DNA of 64,000 bases from Dreissena polymorpha (GCF_020536995.1 NC_068359.1:122387661-122451660); one strand, 5' to 3'. Numbered from the stretch's first letter, positions 36,357 to 48,704 are shown. Notes: a model not told the origin generated them from the sequence alone. Made by a program: numbers and translations.

Positions 36357-37790
36357 TAGGGATGTCAACGAATATCCAAATATCCGAATATTCGGTCCCG
36401 GACCGAATATTCGGATACTATTTTCCGAATCGAATATTCGGAAGAAAAAAATCAAATAACATCGAGTAATTTCAAAGACTTCGTATTCGTGAAATTTGCT
36501 TCAAACGTTGTAAAAAAAGTTGTTCCTCGTGTCATAATGTTTAGTCCGGATAATTCGTCGCTATGGTGATGACAGTATACCGGTCATAAATCCCGCTAAT
36601 TGCCTAACAAAGACAGTCACTTTGTGTCAAAATTATGATAGGTTCAAATCGCATCGGCAATCAAAACACCGACCTGCACTTGATCCAATGACTCGAATTA
36701 CATTTAAAATTATCAAAGATTAAATGAGTAAAGGAAAAGCCGACTTTGTGTAAAAAACAAATAAGACCGTATGGCAATTTAAACACCGACCCGTCTTGAT
36801 CTAATAACTCGAATTACATTTAACATGACCAACGATTAAATAAGTAAAGGAAGTGCTGACTTGGTGTGAAAAACAAAAAAGATCGTATGGTTATAATCAC
36901 GTTGTCAAATCAAAAAAGCTTTTAGAAAATAATTTACTCAACCGCTAATGAGTATTTGCGTATCGTATGGTCCAAACTTTAATTAATTACTCAATATTCA
37001 ATCAGGTATTATATTTAAAGAAATGTTTTTGGTATTTCGCCCTCATTTAATTGAAAATATTATCATTGCTACACGCATAAAGTAAATCTCTGTCCAATCA
37101 AAATGCCACCTACACCTTCCGCTGCTTGGAAGTATTTCACGATAAGAAGTCGGCAACGTGTAACTTGTGTGGAGTTAATCTTACGTACATCCAGGCCGGT
37201 ACGACGTCCAATCTTCTCAATCATATTAGTAACAAACATCCATCTTCTGCATCTTCGAATGATGCTGGGGACTCTAAGAAAAAGTCGTCAATGTCATCGT
37301 TTTTGAGTACTCCTAAGAAAGTGTGTTTCCGAAAGTGAACGGATTACATGTGCTATTGCGGAGAAATAGACTCGCCAGAGATCTGGTCGACGCAATCGTG
37401 TTTTTAAATAAGAACAATGTTCATGTGCCCAGTGACGCCGATCCGAGTGACTTTTCAATGTGGCAACGGTGTTTTATTTGCATGTGTTTGCTATGTAAAT
37501 AATACGTTTAAGTTCAGTTTAAATTATTTATAGATCTAACTGTTTTTTCATGTAATTATTGTGTCGTCATGTAAATATTATGTTTCTCGTTCTATTGTTG
37601 ATGTACAATATTAAAGCACGTGTTCGCTATGTAAATACTACGTTTAAGTTCAGCTTAAATTATTTATAGATCTAACTGTTTTGTTATGTAATTGTTTTGT
37701 TATGTAATTGTTTTGTCGTCATGTAAATATTATGTTTCTCGTTCTATTGTTGATGTACAATATTAAAAGTTTAAAAACAGTTTTCGTCAT
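36357..37790 (+). mobile_element. hAT (ZBED-type) transposon relic
   Basis: The left end TAGGGATGTCAACGAATATC, with inner palindromes of GAATATTCGG, is of a kind seen on hAT elements. At 37103-37338 the coding remnant gives MPPTPSAAWKYF then, after a one-base frameshift near 37138, DKKSATCNLCGVNL and LLNHISNKHP: a BED zinc finger (CxxC, HxxxxH). Shortly after, at about 37340-37460, comes NRLARDLVDAIVFLNKN, the C-terminal dimerisation end of hAT transposases. The catalytic middle is missing, so this is an internal-deletion derivative. A diverged tandem pair (37492-37617, 37628-37769) closes the region. No matching right TIR is found. Confidence 0.7.
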
Positions 37791-39010
37791 TCACTTTAAA
37801 AATTTTTAACATTACCAACTTTAGCATTTTATTTAACACACGTTATGCGAAAATGTGTCTTATGCAATATGTGGCCAACGTAGCTCCAGACCAGACTGCG
37901 GAAAGGCAAACACATCAGATCCCATATGAAATAGCGAAATCCATCTGCAGATTTCTCTACCATTAAATATTTACCATAAATGCTTTGATTCACTTCAGTT
38001 AGCCATCCGCATTCATAATTGTCAACGCATTTTATTATATTTTAGAATAATTTGTTTCCGCTGTAGTCCTTATCAATCTTCAAACCCCGGTTCTAGATAA
38101 TCGCCGAAAAGATTCAGTACATAACTATTTGTTGAAAAACAAAGCTACATCGGGTATGAAGTTATGAAGTTACATGTAGATCGCCTTGTGTTCAAGAAAA
38201 ACACTAGAAATGCTCTTTAACGATAAAAATAAGGACGGTTTATGATTATTTTGTATAATATCATGGTAAAATTCCAAATATCTTCTTCAAATAAGACGAT
38301 AACTTTAAAACACCTTGTCAATGTAAAGCCACACAACTGGTTCAAAGTTTGGTATCTTATTTATACTTTACAAGTCCTTGAATATATAATATATTACATT
38401 GGCGTCGGTTCTTCCTCGTAATGAAATCGCTGTCGCCCTTACCGCACAACTGTTGCTTTTCCCGAGAACAGGCGGGCAGTTTACGCCTCAGCCAATTGAC
38501 TTCATTTGAATGAGCAAGTGCGATTGTTAACATAATCTTTTTTTCTCGTGTGAAATATGACGTTACCGTGTGTTTTTTCTGTTACCGGCATGAGAAATCA
38601 CGAATGACTTCCTGAGGAAGCCTTTGTTGTCGGCTGAATTGTTGCTAGTCACATTATTTATGGATGTTTATCGCACTACATGCACTAACAATGAAAAAAG
38701 CCTTTTATAGGCGTTTACGTTCACGCAAAGGACACGTACGGTATAGCAAACAGTTTAATTGTCGGGCTATTTTGTCAGGTACATGCATCTCAAAAACGTT
38801 CACTTCGTGTGCAGATAATATTCTTGGAAATAAAAATACAACGGACAGCGAGAGTAACGCTGTTACTTATGCAATATAAAAACTTCAAGCAGAATCACAA
38901 AAAGCAATAAAAAACAACAACAACATTTCCTCTAAAACAAGAAATCTGTTAAAGTGTGTCTTAAAACCACAACAAAAATAACCTGACAAAAATAATACAA
39001 ATGCATGAAG
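37791..39010. other. Intergenic stretch, no gene seen
   Basis: Only short frames without domains; no convincing repeat or RNA gene. Confidence 0.5.
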
Positions 39011-39018
39011 CAAATAAT

Positions 39019-39831
39019 TAGGGCTGTCACGATTCACCGGTATACCGGTATATCGCGGTGCATGTCGTGAAAAAAATCGCACCGCGGTACGGCGTTGCCG
39101 CACCGGTTTTTTTAATATTATTATATTAGCACAGATATAAATACATTACATAATTATTTTGATATAGATATCGTTTTGAAAAATGTAGAAGCGATTCAAA
39201 AGGGCTAAATAAATAATCCGTTAATATCCAGGTCAAGCAAGCGCTTCCACTTGTAGATGTTTAACTTTCACGTTTAAAATACGGCGATGTATGGGGACGT
39301 ACCTTTTTTGGAATTAGGGAAAGATTTCATTTGCAAATAAGTTCATAATTATCAAAAAGATGTTTTTTCTATTTCTTATTTTCTTTCTTTAGTATACGAT
39401 CGTTCAAAGCATGGCACTTCCGAATCATGTTATCTTAAGATTCTGAATAAGTCGAGGAAGAGTCAGAACGCTACGGATTTTCAATACTGGGCCCGCTGAC
39501 TCCGCATTTTGAACATGCCCTTGAAGCGTTCGATTTACACAGATCGTAGTCACAGCTATTGTTAACAACATGGCGGACATTTTAGAAAAAGACGCGAACA
39601 ATAACAATGACTACTTCTATCAAGTTTATTACAGTTTCTTTTACAGTTTCTAGTCATACTATGATACCAGTGTTTTCTGATTATTGAGTTTAATAAAGTT
39701 TGTAAAACTTGTTATTCTGCTGTTTTCTTCACAGATACATATTCTGTAAAATATCGCGGTACGTACCGCGATACAGTGTTGACGTACCACGATATACCGC
39801 GGTACGCTCACGGCGTATCGTGACAGCCCTA
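39019..39831. mobile_element. Non-autonomous hAT-like element with intact 8-bp target-site duplication
   Basis: 813 bp with TIRs TAGGGCTGTCACGAT and ATCGTGACAGCCCTA, flanked on both sides by CAAATAAT (39011-39018 and 39832-39839). Eight-base duplications are the hAT hallmark. Subterminal zones are rich in palindromic ACCGGTATACCGGT and CGCGGTACGTACCGCG type motifs. No transposase is present. The perfect duplication suggests a fairly recent insertion. Confidence 0.9.
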
Positions 39832-39839
39832 CAAATAAT

Positions 39840-41284
39840 GCACTTTTTGTCAAACAAACAAGAGAGGTGATGTAAACCTTATGAGAAAGTACAGCCACGA
39901 AACCGGGCTTTCTAATTGCAATGGAAAATCTCTCTTAGCCAACAACTTTCACCAGTCGACCAAACAAAGGCAAGGAAAAGTGTTGTAGATATCAAACCAA
40001 CTTCCTCGTAAACAATTAGCGGAAATAAGGACAAATAAAATCTCTTATGAGTTTAATATCACGTTGCTATAGATCGTATACAATGTCGTAAAATTAAACG
40101 TAGTTTGAGTATTGGCATCAATATAAATATTACTACATGTAGTAGCAGTAGCTGTATTTGAAGTAGTTGTAAAAGGAAAGTGACAACGTCAAGTGACTAA
40201 GTAAGAAGCTGTACTCACGTTTTATAAATAACACCGTATGGCCACAGTATGGTCAATTTACTTACTAGGAAGGTAAGGTCAAAATTGACGAAAGTAACAT
40301 GTATAACTTACACGCTATGGTCACGTGTATGACTTGGGTGCAAGAAGTAAATGCGCTACGGTCACGTACAAAATGAACATGCTGTCGTCACGTGTATAAC
40401 TAACGAACTATGATAAGGGTTACATAAAGAAGTAAATTCGTTATGGAAACATGTTCAACAAACGAATGTTTCTGAACAAGTATCGGTAAATGTGGTTAAG
40501 TGTTGACCTAAATCGCTACGGTAACACAACTAACACATTATGATATCCAGTCAAATCAAAGAAGTATAGTCACATGTAAAACTCACACGTATGTGGACAT
40601 GTATAATGAAAAATATATTCTCTTGTATTCATGACAACTACGTTTTGCTTCTGAAGCTGCCCGAAGCCAATCTTGCGTTCGCGCGTAAATGTTCAGATAT
40701 CGTAGCCGGATATTCACATGGAATATAATGTGACAAAAATGAGCATTTTGTATTGCGTTAAATCTATGTTACCAGACCACATATAGATTTGCAATTTTGG
40801 CTTTTGCCAAGAGGAACATTGATTGTTTATGTGTTTACTTTATTGTTCGAAATACTGTACGAAATATTCATTGATTTTGAGAGTTTATGGGCTTTTAAGC
40901 AATACAGATACTTGAAGATCTAACACGTAATTATCTCCTTTAAATTAAAGCAGTATAGTCACTTGTTGAACTAACACGCCAACGCCACGTACCAACCTAG
41001 TTGCAATAATCCGACTCACAGCTACTGAGCCTCTGGGCTGTACGTATGTACTCATAAACAATAAAAGCATCAACGAAGATCTAGGTATCAGTGTTTAAAT
41101 ATAGCACAAAGTGGTGCAAACAAATCACTATTTCCCCTAAACTCGAGGAATATTGCCAATATAAAAAAATTTGAAAAATAGCAATATTTGTGAATGTTTA
41201 AAACTTTTGTTAGGTTTAAAATATTCAAAAATATGCAAAGAAGCGACAATTTGTGATATCACGAGAGTAAACTGACACTCATAA
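39840..41284. other. Intergenic stretch with a degenerate tandem repeat
   Basis: 40200-40620 has loose repetitions of CTATGGTCACGTGTATAACT-like segments at irregular spacing of roughly 60-90 bp, a much-decayed minisatellite. No gene is recognised. Confidence 0.4.
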
Positions 41285-41504
41285 TTAACTCTTTCAGTGC
41301 GGGAACCGAATTTTGAAGGCCTTTGCAAATAGTTTGGATCCAGATGAGACGCCACAGAACGTGGCGTCTCATCTGGATCCAAACTGTTTGCTACTAGTAT
41401 TCTGATAGTATTCTTTGAAAAAAAATCGAAGAAAATGCTAATTTTAGAAATTCAGCAGACGACATTTTAGCAGACGACAAATTTCCCAGCATGCAAAGGG
41501 TTAA
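41285..41504. mobile_element. TTAA-flanked palindromic MITE, related family, copy 3
   Basis: Runs from TTAACTCTTTCAGTGC to GCATGCAAAGGGTTAA, with the central palindrome GATGAGACGCCACAGAACGTGGCGTCTCATC (positions about 41342-41372). It has the same plan as 13689-13917 but is clearly a different subfamily. Confidence 0.75.
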
Positions 41505-41639
41505 CGTGTGCTCTGTTTGTACAAGTTTTTTCCAATCGCACTCTGTGTATTCAAACATACCAAATGCATTTGTTCTAAACGTAATAGTTTGCAGAAATAG
41601 AAAAAGAACGGCATATCGGAGCTATCCGAAGCCAATCTC

Positions 41640-42097
41640 GTAAATTTTAAAATCTCACAATGAATGACATAGTTATGGCCAGGACAAGCTCATTTATGGC
41701 CATTTTTGACCTTTGAACTCAAAGTGTGACCTTGACCTTGGAGATATCGACGTAATTATTTCGCGCGACACACCGTCCAATGATGGTGAACAAATGTGCC
41801 AAATGATTTTAAAATCTGACGATGAACGACATAGTTATGGCTCGGACAAGCTCATTTATGGCCATTTTTGACCTTTGAACTCAAAGTGTGACCTTGACCT
41901 TGGAGATATCGACGTAATTATTTCGCGCGACACACCGTCCAATGATGGTGAACAAATGTGCCAAATGATTTTAAAATCTGACAATGAACGACATAGTTAT
42001 GGCCCGGACAAGCTTATTCCGCCAGCCCGCCAGCCAGCCAGCCCGCCCGCATTCGCCAATCTAATAACCAGTTTTTTCCTTCGGAAAACCTGGTTAA
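41640..42097 (+). mobile_element. Helitron-like tandem-core element (about 162-bp units), copy 2
   Basis: Just over two near-identical units of about 162 bp (TGTGACCTTGACCTTGGAGA at about 41726 and 41888), then a GCCAGCC/GCCCGCC run and a terminal hairpin (AACCAGTTTTTTCC-TTCG-GGAAAACCTGGTT, 42066-42096). The left end is lost. It is nearly identical to 43930-44236 but has one more unit. Confidence 0.75.
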
Positions 42098-42990
42098 AAA
42101 CAACAACTTTTTAAGCTGACCGACTTTGCCTTAAAAAGAAATCACAAATAGATCATATTCATACTTAATGTGTCTTAATTAATACAACTGTTCGTGAATT
42201 AAAACGACATTTGCACAACATTAACACTGAATGTTTAGCCTCCTTTTTCAGACGAATTGAAATACGGGCATGGCTTTGTACGTATATTGATTTCCTTCTG
42301 GCGATGTCTTTACTTCTATGAAAATAATACATCTTTGAGTAGTAACGGAGTTTGTCTATTACCATGAAATTGTGGTATGATGAAAATATTAGTTATTTCT
42401 TATTTATCATAATCTCGTTTGAAAACGTTATGCAATGCCCAACAGTGTTTGTTTGATGTGTTGAAAGTTTAACCACGTGTTATTTTAAGATCTTTCAGCT
42501 TTGACATGAGACTGATTTTCTTTCCTTTTGATGTCCACGTTTGATCGGACGTGCGGGCAGTAACTGATGTATAGCTAGGCATTGTTTTACTACAAATTCC
42601 GTTTCATTAGTTAGCGAAAATAAATCAATATATCAGACAAGAATACATGTAATCCAAATCTTATATAAACTAAGTTAAATTATGCTGGAGTCGGGTTTTA
42701 AAACAAACAATCCATATTACCAAGCTATTCGGTTTGTTTATGAAGAATGACGTTGCATGTCTGTTATTTTTGCATCTGTGATACATCATGGTAGAAAGTT
42801 ATGTTCATGTTTTTTTTCTTAGTATCAGTTTTTAAATGGTATGAAGCTTCGTTGTGACCAAAATAATATAATCAATTCAATTCGACCGAGCTATTGAGTT
42901 AACTTGATTTAAGTTTAGAATACCGGTACTCATTTCAAGCGGGAATATAACGATTGTGTTTCAAGGGCATATAATCACATCATTCCACCT
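42098..42990. other. Intergenic stretch, no gene seen
   Basis: AT-rich, with short frames only. Confidence 0.5.
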
Positions 42991-43325
42991 GGGTATATTA
43001 TCTATGTATTTCCCGGAGACATTTAACCACATCATTGAAAGCAGATATTTAAACACAGCATTGAAAGCAGATATTTAATCACAGCATTGAAAGTAGATAT
43101 TTAATCACAGATTTGAAAGCAGAAATTAAATCACAGCATTTAAAGCAGATATTTAATTACAGCATTGAAAGCAGATATTTAATCACAGCATTGAAAGCAG
43201 ATATTTAATCACAGATTTGAAAGCATATATTTAATCACAGCATTGAAAGCGAGCATTGAATCACATAATTTAATGTGAACATGTACTCACAGCATTTCAA
43301 ATCAATATTTAATCACAACATGAGT
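42991..43325. repeat. 26-bp minisatellite, about 11 copies
   Basis: The unit is ACAGCATTGAAAGCAGATAT plus TTAATC, with variants such as ACAGATTTGAAAGC. It is most regular at 43050-43260 and decays at both edges. Confidence 0.9.
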
Positions 43326-43667
43326 TTTGTTCCAAATGTCTGTTTATTAAAAGTTGTGTAACATCTAGTGACAGGGCTATTAAGTATACGAAGACGTTGA
43401 ATGGCGTAAAACGTAATGCCTTTTCTTAAACAAGATTTATATGTAATACATATATGCATCATCGCCTAGCACCCAAATCGTCACAATGTAAAAGCAAATA
43501 GATTGTTCAATGACAGAATATGATCTTTAAAGTTCGCCTTGGGCATGTTCAGCTTAAGTGATCTTGAAACAACTGATGTAGTTATAAATGTCGTAGATAT
43601 ATAGATACATGGATATATGGAGATATATATTTATCTCTTTCTCAATACAAACGAATGGGAATCTTAA
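43326..43667. other. Spacer, no gene seen
   Basis: AT-rich sequence between two minisatellites, with a short run of ATATATGGAGATATATAT type at about 43600-43640. Confidence 0.5.
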
Positions 43668-44512
43668 TTCAAGTCACTCACTAAAGTGCCTTGGTTCAAG
43701 TCACTAACGCAAGTGCCTTGGTTCAAGTCAATAACTAACAAGGGACAAAATTGTCACAAAACCAGGATAAAGGGAGAAAACTCAAACTGAACTTTTGAAA
43801 TGAACAAACAAAATTAACCCCCTTTGTAAGTTTGTTTAAAAAAAAAATCTATTTTTAGTCGTGGCGACCTTGACATTGGAGATATTGACGTGATTCTTTC
43901 GTGCGACACACCGTCCCATGATGGTGAACAAATGTGCCAAATGATTTTAAAATCTCACAATGAATGACATAGTTATGGCCAGGACAAGCTCATTTATGGC
44001 CATTTTTGACCTTTGAACTCAAAGTGTGACCTTGACCTTGGAGATATCGACGTAATTATTTCGCGCGACACACCGTCCAATGATGGTGAACAAATGTGCC
44101 AAATGATTTTAAAATCTGACAATGAACGACATAGTTATGGCCCGGACAAGCTTGTTCCGCCAGCCCGCCAGCCAGCCAGCCCGCCCGCATTCGCCAATCT
44201 AATAACCAGTTTTTTCCTTCGGAAAACCTGGTTAAAAAGCGTTGGTTATAGTAACCAAATAAAGTGCCTTGGTTAAAGTCACTAACTAAAGTGCCTTGGT
44301 TCAAGTCACTAACTAATGTGCCTTGGTTCAAGTCACTTACTAAAGTGCCTTGGTTCAAGTCACTAACTAAAGTGCCTTGGTTCAAGTCACTTACTAAAGT
44401 GCCTTGGTTCAAGTCACTAACTAAAGTGCCTTGGTTCAAGTCACTAACTAAAGTGCCTTGGTTCAAGTCACTTACTAAAGTGCCTTGGTTCAAGTCACTT
44501 ACTAAAGTGCTC
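43668..44512. repeat. 27-bp minisatellite split by an inserted element
   Basis: Units of AGTGCCTTGGTTCAAGTCAC plus TAACTAA lie at 43668-43737 (about 2.5 copies) and at 44262-44512 (about 9 copies). The middle (43738-44236) is a Helitron-like element. Because 27 bp is nine codons, both strands stay open (TKVPWFKSL repeats on plus, DLNQGTLVS on minus). This is not evidence of a protein. Confidence 0.9.
43738..44236 (+). mobile_element. Helitron-like tandem-core element, copy 3, apparently complete
   Basis: The 5' end ACAAGGGACAAAATTGTCAC (itself a small palindrome) is followed by a core of about two units of roughly 162 bp, the first diverged and the last near-identical to those at 41640. Then come a GCCCGCC-type run and the terminal AACCAG...CTGGTT hairpin (44205-44235). 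About 500 bp. It interrupts the 27-bp minisatellite without an obvious target-site duplication, as Helitrons do. Confidence 0.8.
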
Positions 44513-46604
44513 AATGCAGGCAGTCATCAGAGTTATAGCCTTTTGTTATACACACATTCTTTCAAGCACAATTCCTCCATCCTTTCTCATGGGTTACCAC
44601 AAATTATTCACATTGTTATATCCTCAAGTAATGTAAAACAAGATGCGAAAATCCTAATGCATTTATTCATAGCAACAATATATTTTACATTCAAATGAAA
44701 TTTGAATATATTTCCAAACATCACATGCTACGGGCATGGAAACAAAGCCTTAAGTTGTTAAATAATTTGTTCTTAGCATAATTGCATAAATATTTACACA
44801 CAGGAATTGCATACAATATCATATGTACAACAAATAAAACAGGTTACCTAAAATAACACAGATGTTGCATTTAAACAAGAATATTTAATCAAAATCATTG
44901 ATAACTTTTTGGTAAAAAAAGGACTTTTTAAGTAAACAGACAAATGTTTACTGCCTTTAAATATACATTTTTATAATTAATTGTCTTTTTAGATAATTAC
45001 AAGATTCATATAAGTTCTGCATAAAGATACAATTCCAAAAAATAGTTAAGACATATATTTATTAGACACACACCTACAGCCATCCACACACAAACACAAA
45101 TAAATAAATAATATAAAACATATACTGTTCACCAAAGAGTCCTATAACTATATTAGTTAAACTGCAACTTCACGAGACAAATGTTGCAGTCTCCTATGAT
45201 ACATACATGGTGGTGAATAAATTGAGATTCAAAGTTATTTAAGGTTATATATTTTGATATTTATTCATTTTTAGTGATTTCAGTTTTTTTTAAAGTAAAA
45301 GAAACCACCAAAGGGTACATAAGTGAGTAACTAACTTCTTACAATATCTATTAAGAAATGAACCAATTACCGTGATTAATAAGTTCACCTACATGTAATT
45401 TTTCTATAAGAATTTTGCATGCTTTGAAAAATTATTGTACTATGGGTGTTTTATTTAGACTACAACATCATACAAATTTATAAAATATATTAAACATTTT
45501 GTCAACAACAAACACAAATGTTGCATGTGAGCATGCAAACAAATTATTGAAATTTTGTAGCTTTTTAACAATGTTTCTGTTACGCTATGGGTATTCAATA
45601 TTAACCGATTGTAGATACAATTTACTGTTCAAAGTCATGAGAAAATTAACATGTCATTTTTAGGGATCTGCAATTTGTAATAGGACAAAAATCTCCCCCA
45701 TCCCCTTGCAATTCTTTCCCCCTTGCAAAATCACTTTTCAATTTGGATAAAGATTGTTTATTATCTAATGTTAACCGGGATCTTTAAAGGCCGTACATAT
45801 TTTTTATTGTGAAACAGAATGTAAATAATAAGACAATAATGTAGTGTCTTTTGTTCTACTGTATATGATGATTCAAACATGCACTGCTCACTCTTACAGA
45901 AATACATATAGCACATTTTTACTTCAAGTAAATATCACAGTTTTTCAGGACAATGTCAGACAAGACATGGTTTCTCTCAAACTTACTTGTTTATATACAG
46001 TAGAGAATTCAGTAAAAGTTCACATGCCTGTGGAAAACTTTTATAACCAACCTCTGTCACAGACAAAACAGCTGTCCCCCACCACATTAATCATGGAGTC
46101 AGAACAGGATCTTAATATGTTTCATTTACCTGTCTTCTTTACTTTTTACTCATGGCAGTAAGATTTTAGTATCAACTGTTTATGTAACAATTGAACCACA
46201 ATTATTGTTGGACAAAAATAAAATACAAATAATGTGCATATTTAGCATATGGTCATCTATACAGACGCTGAGTTTCATCCACTTAGCTCAATAATTTTTT
46301 TAATAATTGCAGGATGAAGTTTTGTTTAGACTGACAGACCTATCAAACAGATGCAACATGGATGATGCCCTAATGGCCCTCTATCCATTTCACATCCACC
46401 TAACACAACTTATAGAGTTAACCCAGGATCAAGATTTGTATGTGTCAATGATTTCTGTAACCATAGCATATGTTATCAGTGCAACCACCATTTTTGTCAC
46501 ACAAAAATACAAATTGAAATAACTTGCTTATTCCCAATATAGCCTTCTATCCACACATCAACCAACTTTGGGTACTTTTGAGTTATTGCAACATCAATAT
46601 GAGC
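44513..46604. other. Intergenic stretch, no convincing gene
   Basis: Open frames at 45844-46161 and 46307-46522 (plus) have no domain I recognise. The second follows a possible acceptor (ATTGCAG) at about 46312, but no partner exon was found. Confidence 0.4.
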
Positions 46605-46705
46605 ATCGCTCTGTGAAAAGGGGTTAAATGCATGTGCTTAAAGTGTGTTCCTAGACAAGCCTGTGCAGTCCACACAGGCTAATCAGGTAAGACACTTTCT
46701 GCATA
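46605..46705. mobile_element. Fragment of the AGATTAGCCTGTGC palindromic MITE
   Basis: One diverged arm: GCATGTGCTTAAAGTGTGTTCC, in part, CAAGCCTGTGCAGTCCACAC, AGGCTAATCAGGTAAGACAC. It matches one half of 22535-22787. Confidence 0.75.
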
Positions 46706-46839
46706 ACCATAATTTTTTTGAAGAAGAGAATTTCTTTAACCCTCAGAAATCTCCCTTTAATTTTTTTATCCAGAAAACAGACTCATATAGTCGAAAAAGA
46801 ATTAAGTCATTCCACACAATACAGCTTTAAAACATAGTT

Positions 46840-47038
46840 TTAACCCTTTAAAAATTGATGCATTTGTAGTCCCTTAGAAAATCAAATTCAATTGAAGACT
46901 AAATTTCCAACCCTAAATACTAATGAGCAACAAACAGCATAAAACCTGAACAGCCTGTTAGTTACTTGCAGGCTGTTCAGGTTTTATGCTGGTTACATAT
47001 GGCAATTTTCACTTAGCTTCTGAGTGGGAAAGGGTTAA
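46840..47038. mobile_element. TTAACCC palindromic MITE, related family, copy 4
   Basis: Runs from TTAACCCTTTAAAAATTGAT to GAGTGGGAAAGGGTTAA, with the central palindrome CAGCATAAAACCTGAACAGC / GCTGTTCAGGTTTTATGCTG. TTAA ends and plan match the other TTAACCC elements; the interior differs. Confidence 0.75.
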
Positions 47039-47332
47039 ATTAGAAGCATACCAAAACATATAAAATCGAAATTGTCTTACGAAACAAAAATATATTAAAT
47101 AAACATAGCTTTTTTTACCATATAATAAAACCCAATGTCTATTATTGATCTTAGCACAAAATAGTAAAGAAAATCACAGTCATTAATCATAGGCAAAGGT
47201 TCCATACGGGACTGTATTAACTGAACATTAAACAACTGTATGCACACACCAAATGAGCAAGATTTTTTCATGAGATTACATGCCTCATTGCCAAGTTTTT
47301 GTAAGGAATATTTACACTTTAACTTACTATAG

Positions 47333-47467
47333 AAGCTATTACACTGCAAAATGAACCAGTCTATCCAGCAGATTGCATAGCAGCTATTACACTGCAAAAT
47401 GAACCAGTCTATCCAGCAGATTGCATAGCAGCTATTACACTGCAAAATGAACCAGTCTATCTAGCAG
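47333..47467. repeat. 48-bp tandem repeat, about 2.8 near-identical copies
   Basis: AGCTATTACACTGCAAAATG starts at 47334, 47382 and 47430. The copies are almost identical, so the duplication is recent. Confidence 0.95.
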
Positions 47468-47800
47468 ATTCATAAGACTTATATAAAAGATACAAAGAAA
47501 ATCCTTAATTTTTTTTTATACATCATTGAAAATTATTTAATGTAAGCTCAAGTTCTGTTTTGGTTCAGTATATGTAACATTTAAATTAGCATAGTTCCAC
47601 ATTTAGAGAACAATATAACAACTACATAGTTGCTGGTTTTCGTAATGGGTGTAAAAATCTGTTAAAACTAAATTCCTAAGCACAACAAAATCTGGTTTAA
47701 TATACTTACTATGTAGTCACTGTAAGTTAAACTTAATAATCTGTCGCCCACAAAGACATGCTTTTGTGCATTTTAATTCAATTTACAATATCTTAATATT
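47468..47800. other. Spacer, no gene seen
   Basis: AT-rich, without repeat or coding signal. Confidence 0.5.
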
Positions 47801-48320
47801 TCTCATCAAAAGGTAGAGGTCCATCATGGCATGAAAGGTACCGACATGCCAAATATGTAAGAGATCAGTGAAATATTGAAGGCGCTATGAGAAACTGTAA
47901 CAAAATTGTGACGGAAAAATATATTATTAGCCTCTGTGACGTTGACCCCAGTGACCTCAAACCTCATCAAAAGGTAGAGGTCCATGAAAGGTACCTACAT
48001 GCCAAATATGTAAGAGATCTGAAAAATATTGAAGGCGCTATGAGAAACTGTTACAAAATTGTGACGGAAAAATCTCTTATTAGCCTGGGTGACCTTGACC
48101 CCAGTGACCTCAAACCTCATCAAAAGGTAGAGGTCCATGCAAGGTATCTACATGCCAAATATGTAAGAGATCGGTAAAATATAGAAGGCGCTATGAGAAA
48201 CTGTAACAAAAGTGTGAGGGAAGGAAGGAAGGAAGGAAGGAAGTAAGGAACTTCAAACTGGCAACTATACGCCCCCGAAATTCAATGCCCCCCGAAAAGT
48301 TTCGGGGAGCATAATAAGCA
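47801..48320 (+). mobile_element. Helitron-like tandem-core element, copy 4
   Basis: CATCAAAAGGTAGAGGTCCAT starts, in part, at about 47806, 47968 and 48118, giving three units of 150-162 bp with GACCCCAGTGACCTCAAACC. A GGAA microsatellite follows (48217-48242), then a terminal hairpin (GCCCCCGAAA...TTTCGGGGAGCATA, 48271-48311). The plan (core repeats, microsatellite, GC-rich hairpin) is that of the other tandem-core elements, with a different unit. Confidence 0.7.
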
Positions 48321-48704
48321 TTACTTTGAAAAAAAAGGCTATATAAATGCAAGTGCTATTTACAGTTAACATTAAGGATCAGCAATTTCATTTAAACAAA
48401 ATGCTATTGACAAATGACAGACAAAAGCTTTTCATTCATCTCTCCTCATCATAAATGCATTCAAGCAACTTATCACATTTTATACACACAAAACCGGCAC
48501 ATAAAGCTTGTTCATCAAACAGAAAGGAACACCAGTTTATCATAAATCATGTACAGTCACAGTTTATTCTTGATTGTTTATCATTACACTGACTGCTCGT
48601 TTGTCTTTGCAAAACCTCAGTACTTGCATACAAGTAGAGATAAGTTCAGCCACATTGTCTTTGGTTGTTTCCCAATTAAAACTGTTGCAATTGCTTTCCC
48701 ATCA
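48321..48704. other. Spacer, possibly part of the MIB2-like 3' UTR
   Basis: A minus-strand AATAAA (complement of 48563-48568) lies about 810 bp beyond the stop at 49380 and could be a polyadenylation signal for the MIB2-like gene. This is weak. Confidence 0.3.

Noticed and set aside
44056-44698. Open frames on both strands over the 27-bp array
   Set aside because: Nine-codon period artefacts that also run into an inserted element.
45844-46522. Possible plus-strand exons
   Set aside because: No domain, no matching splice partner, and composition like the surrounding AT-rich sequence.
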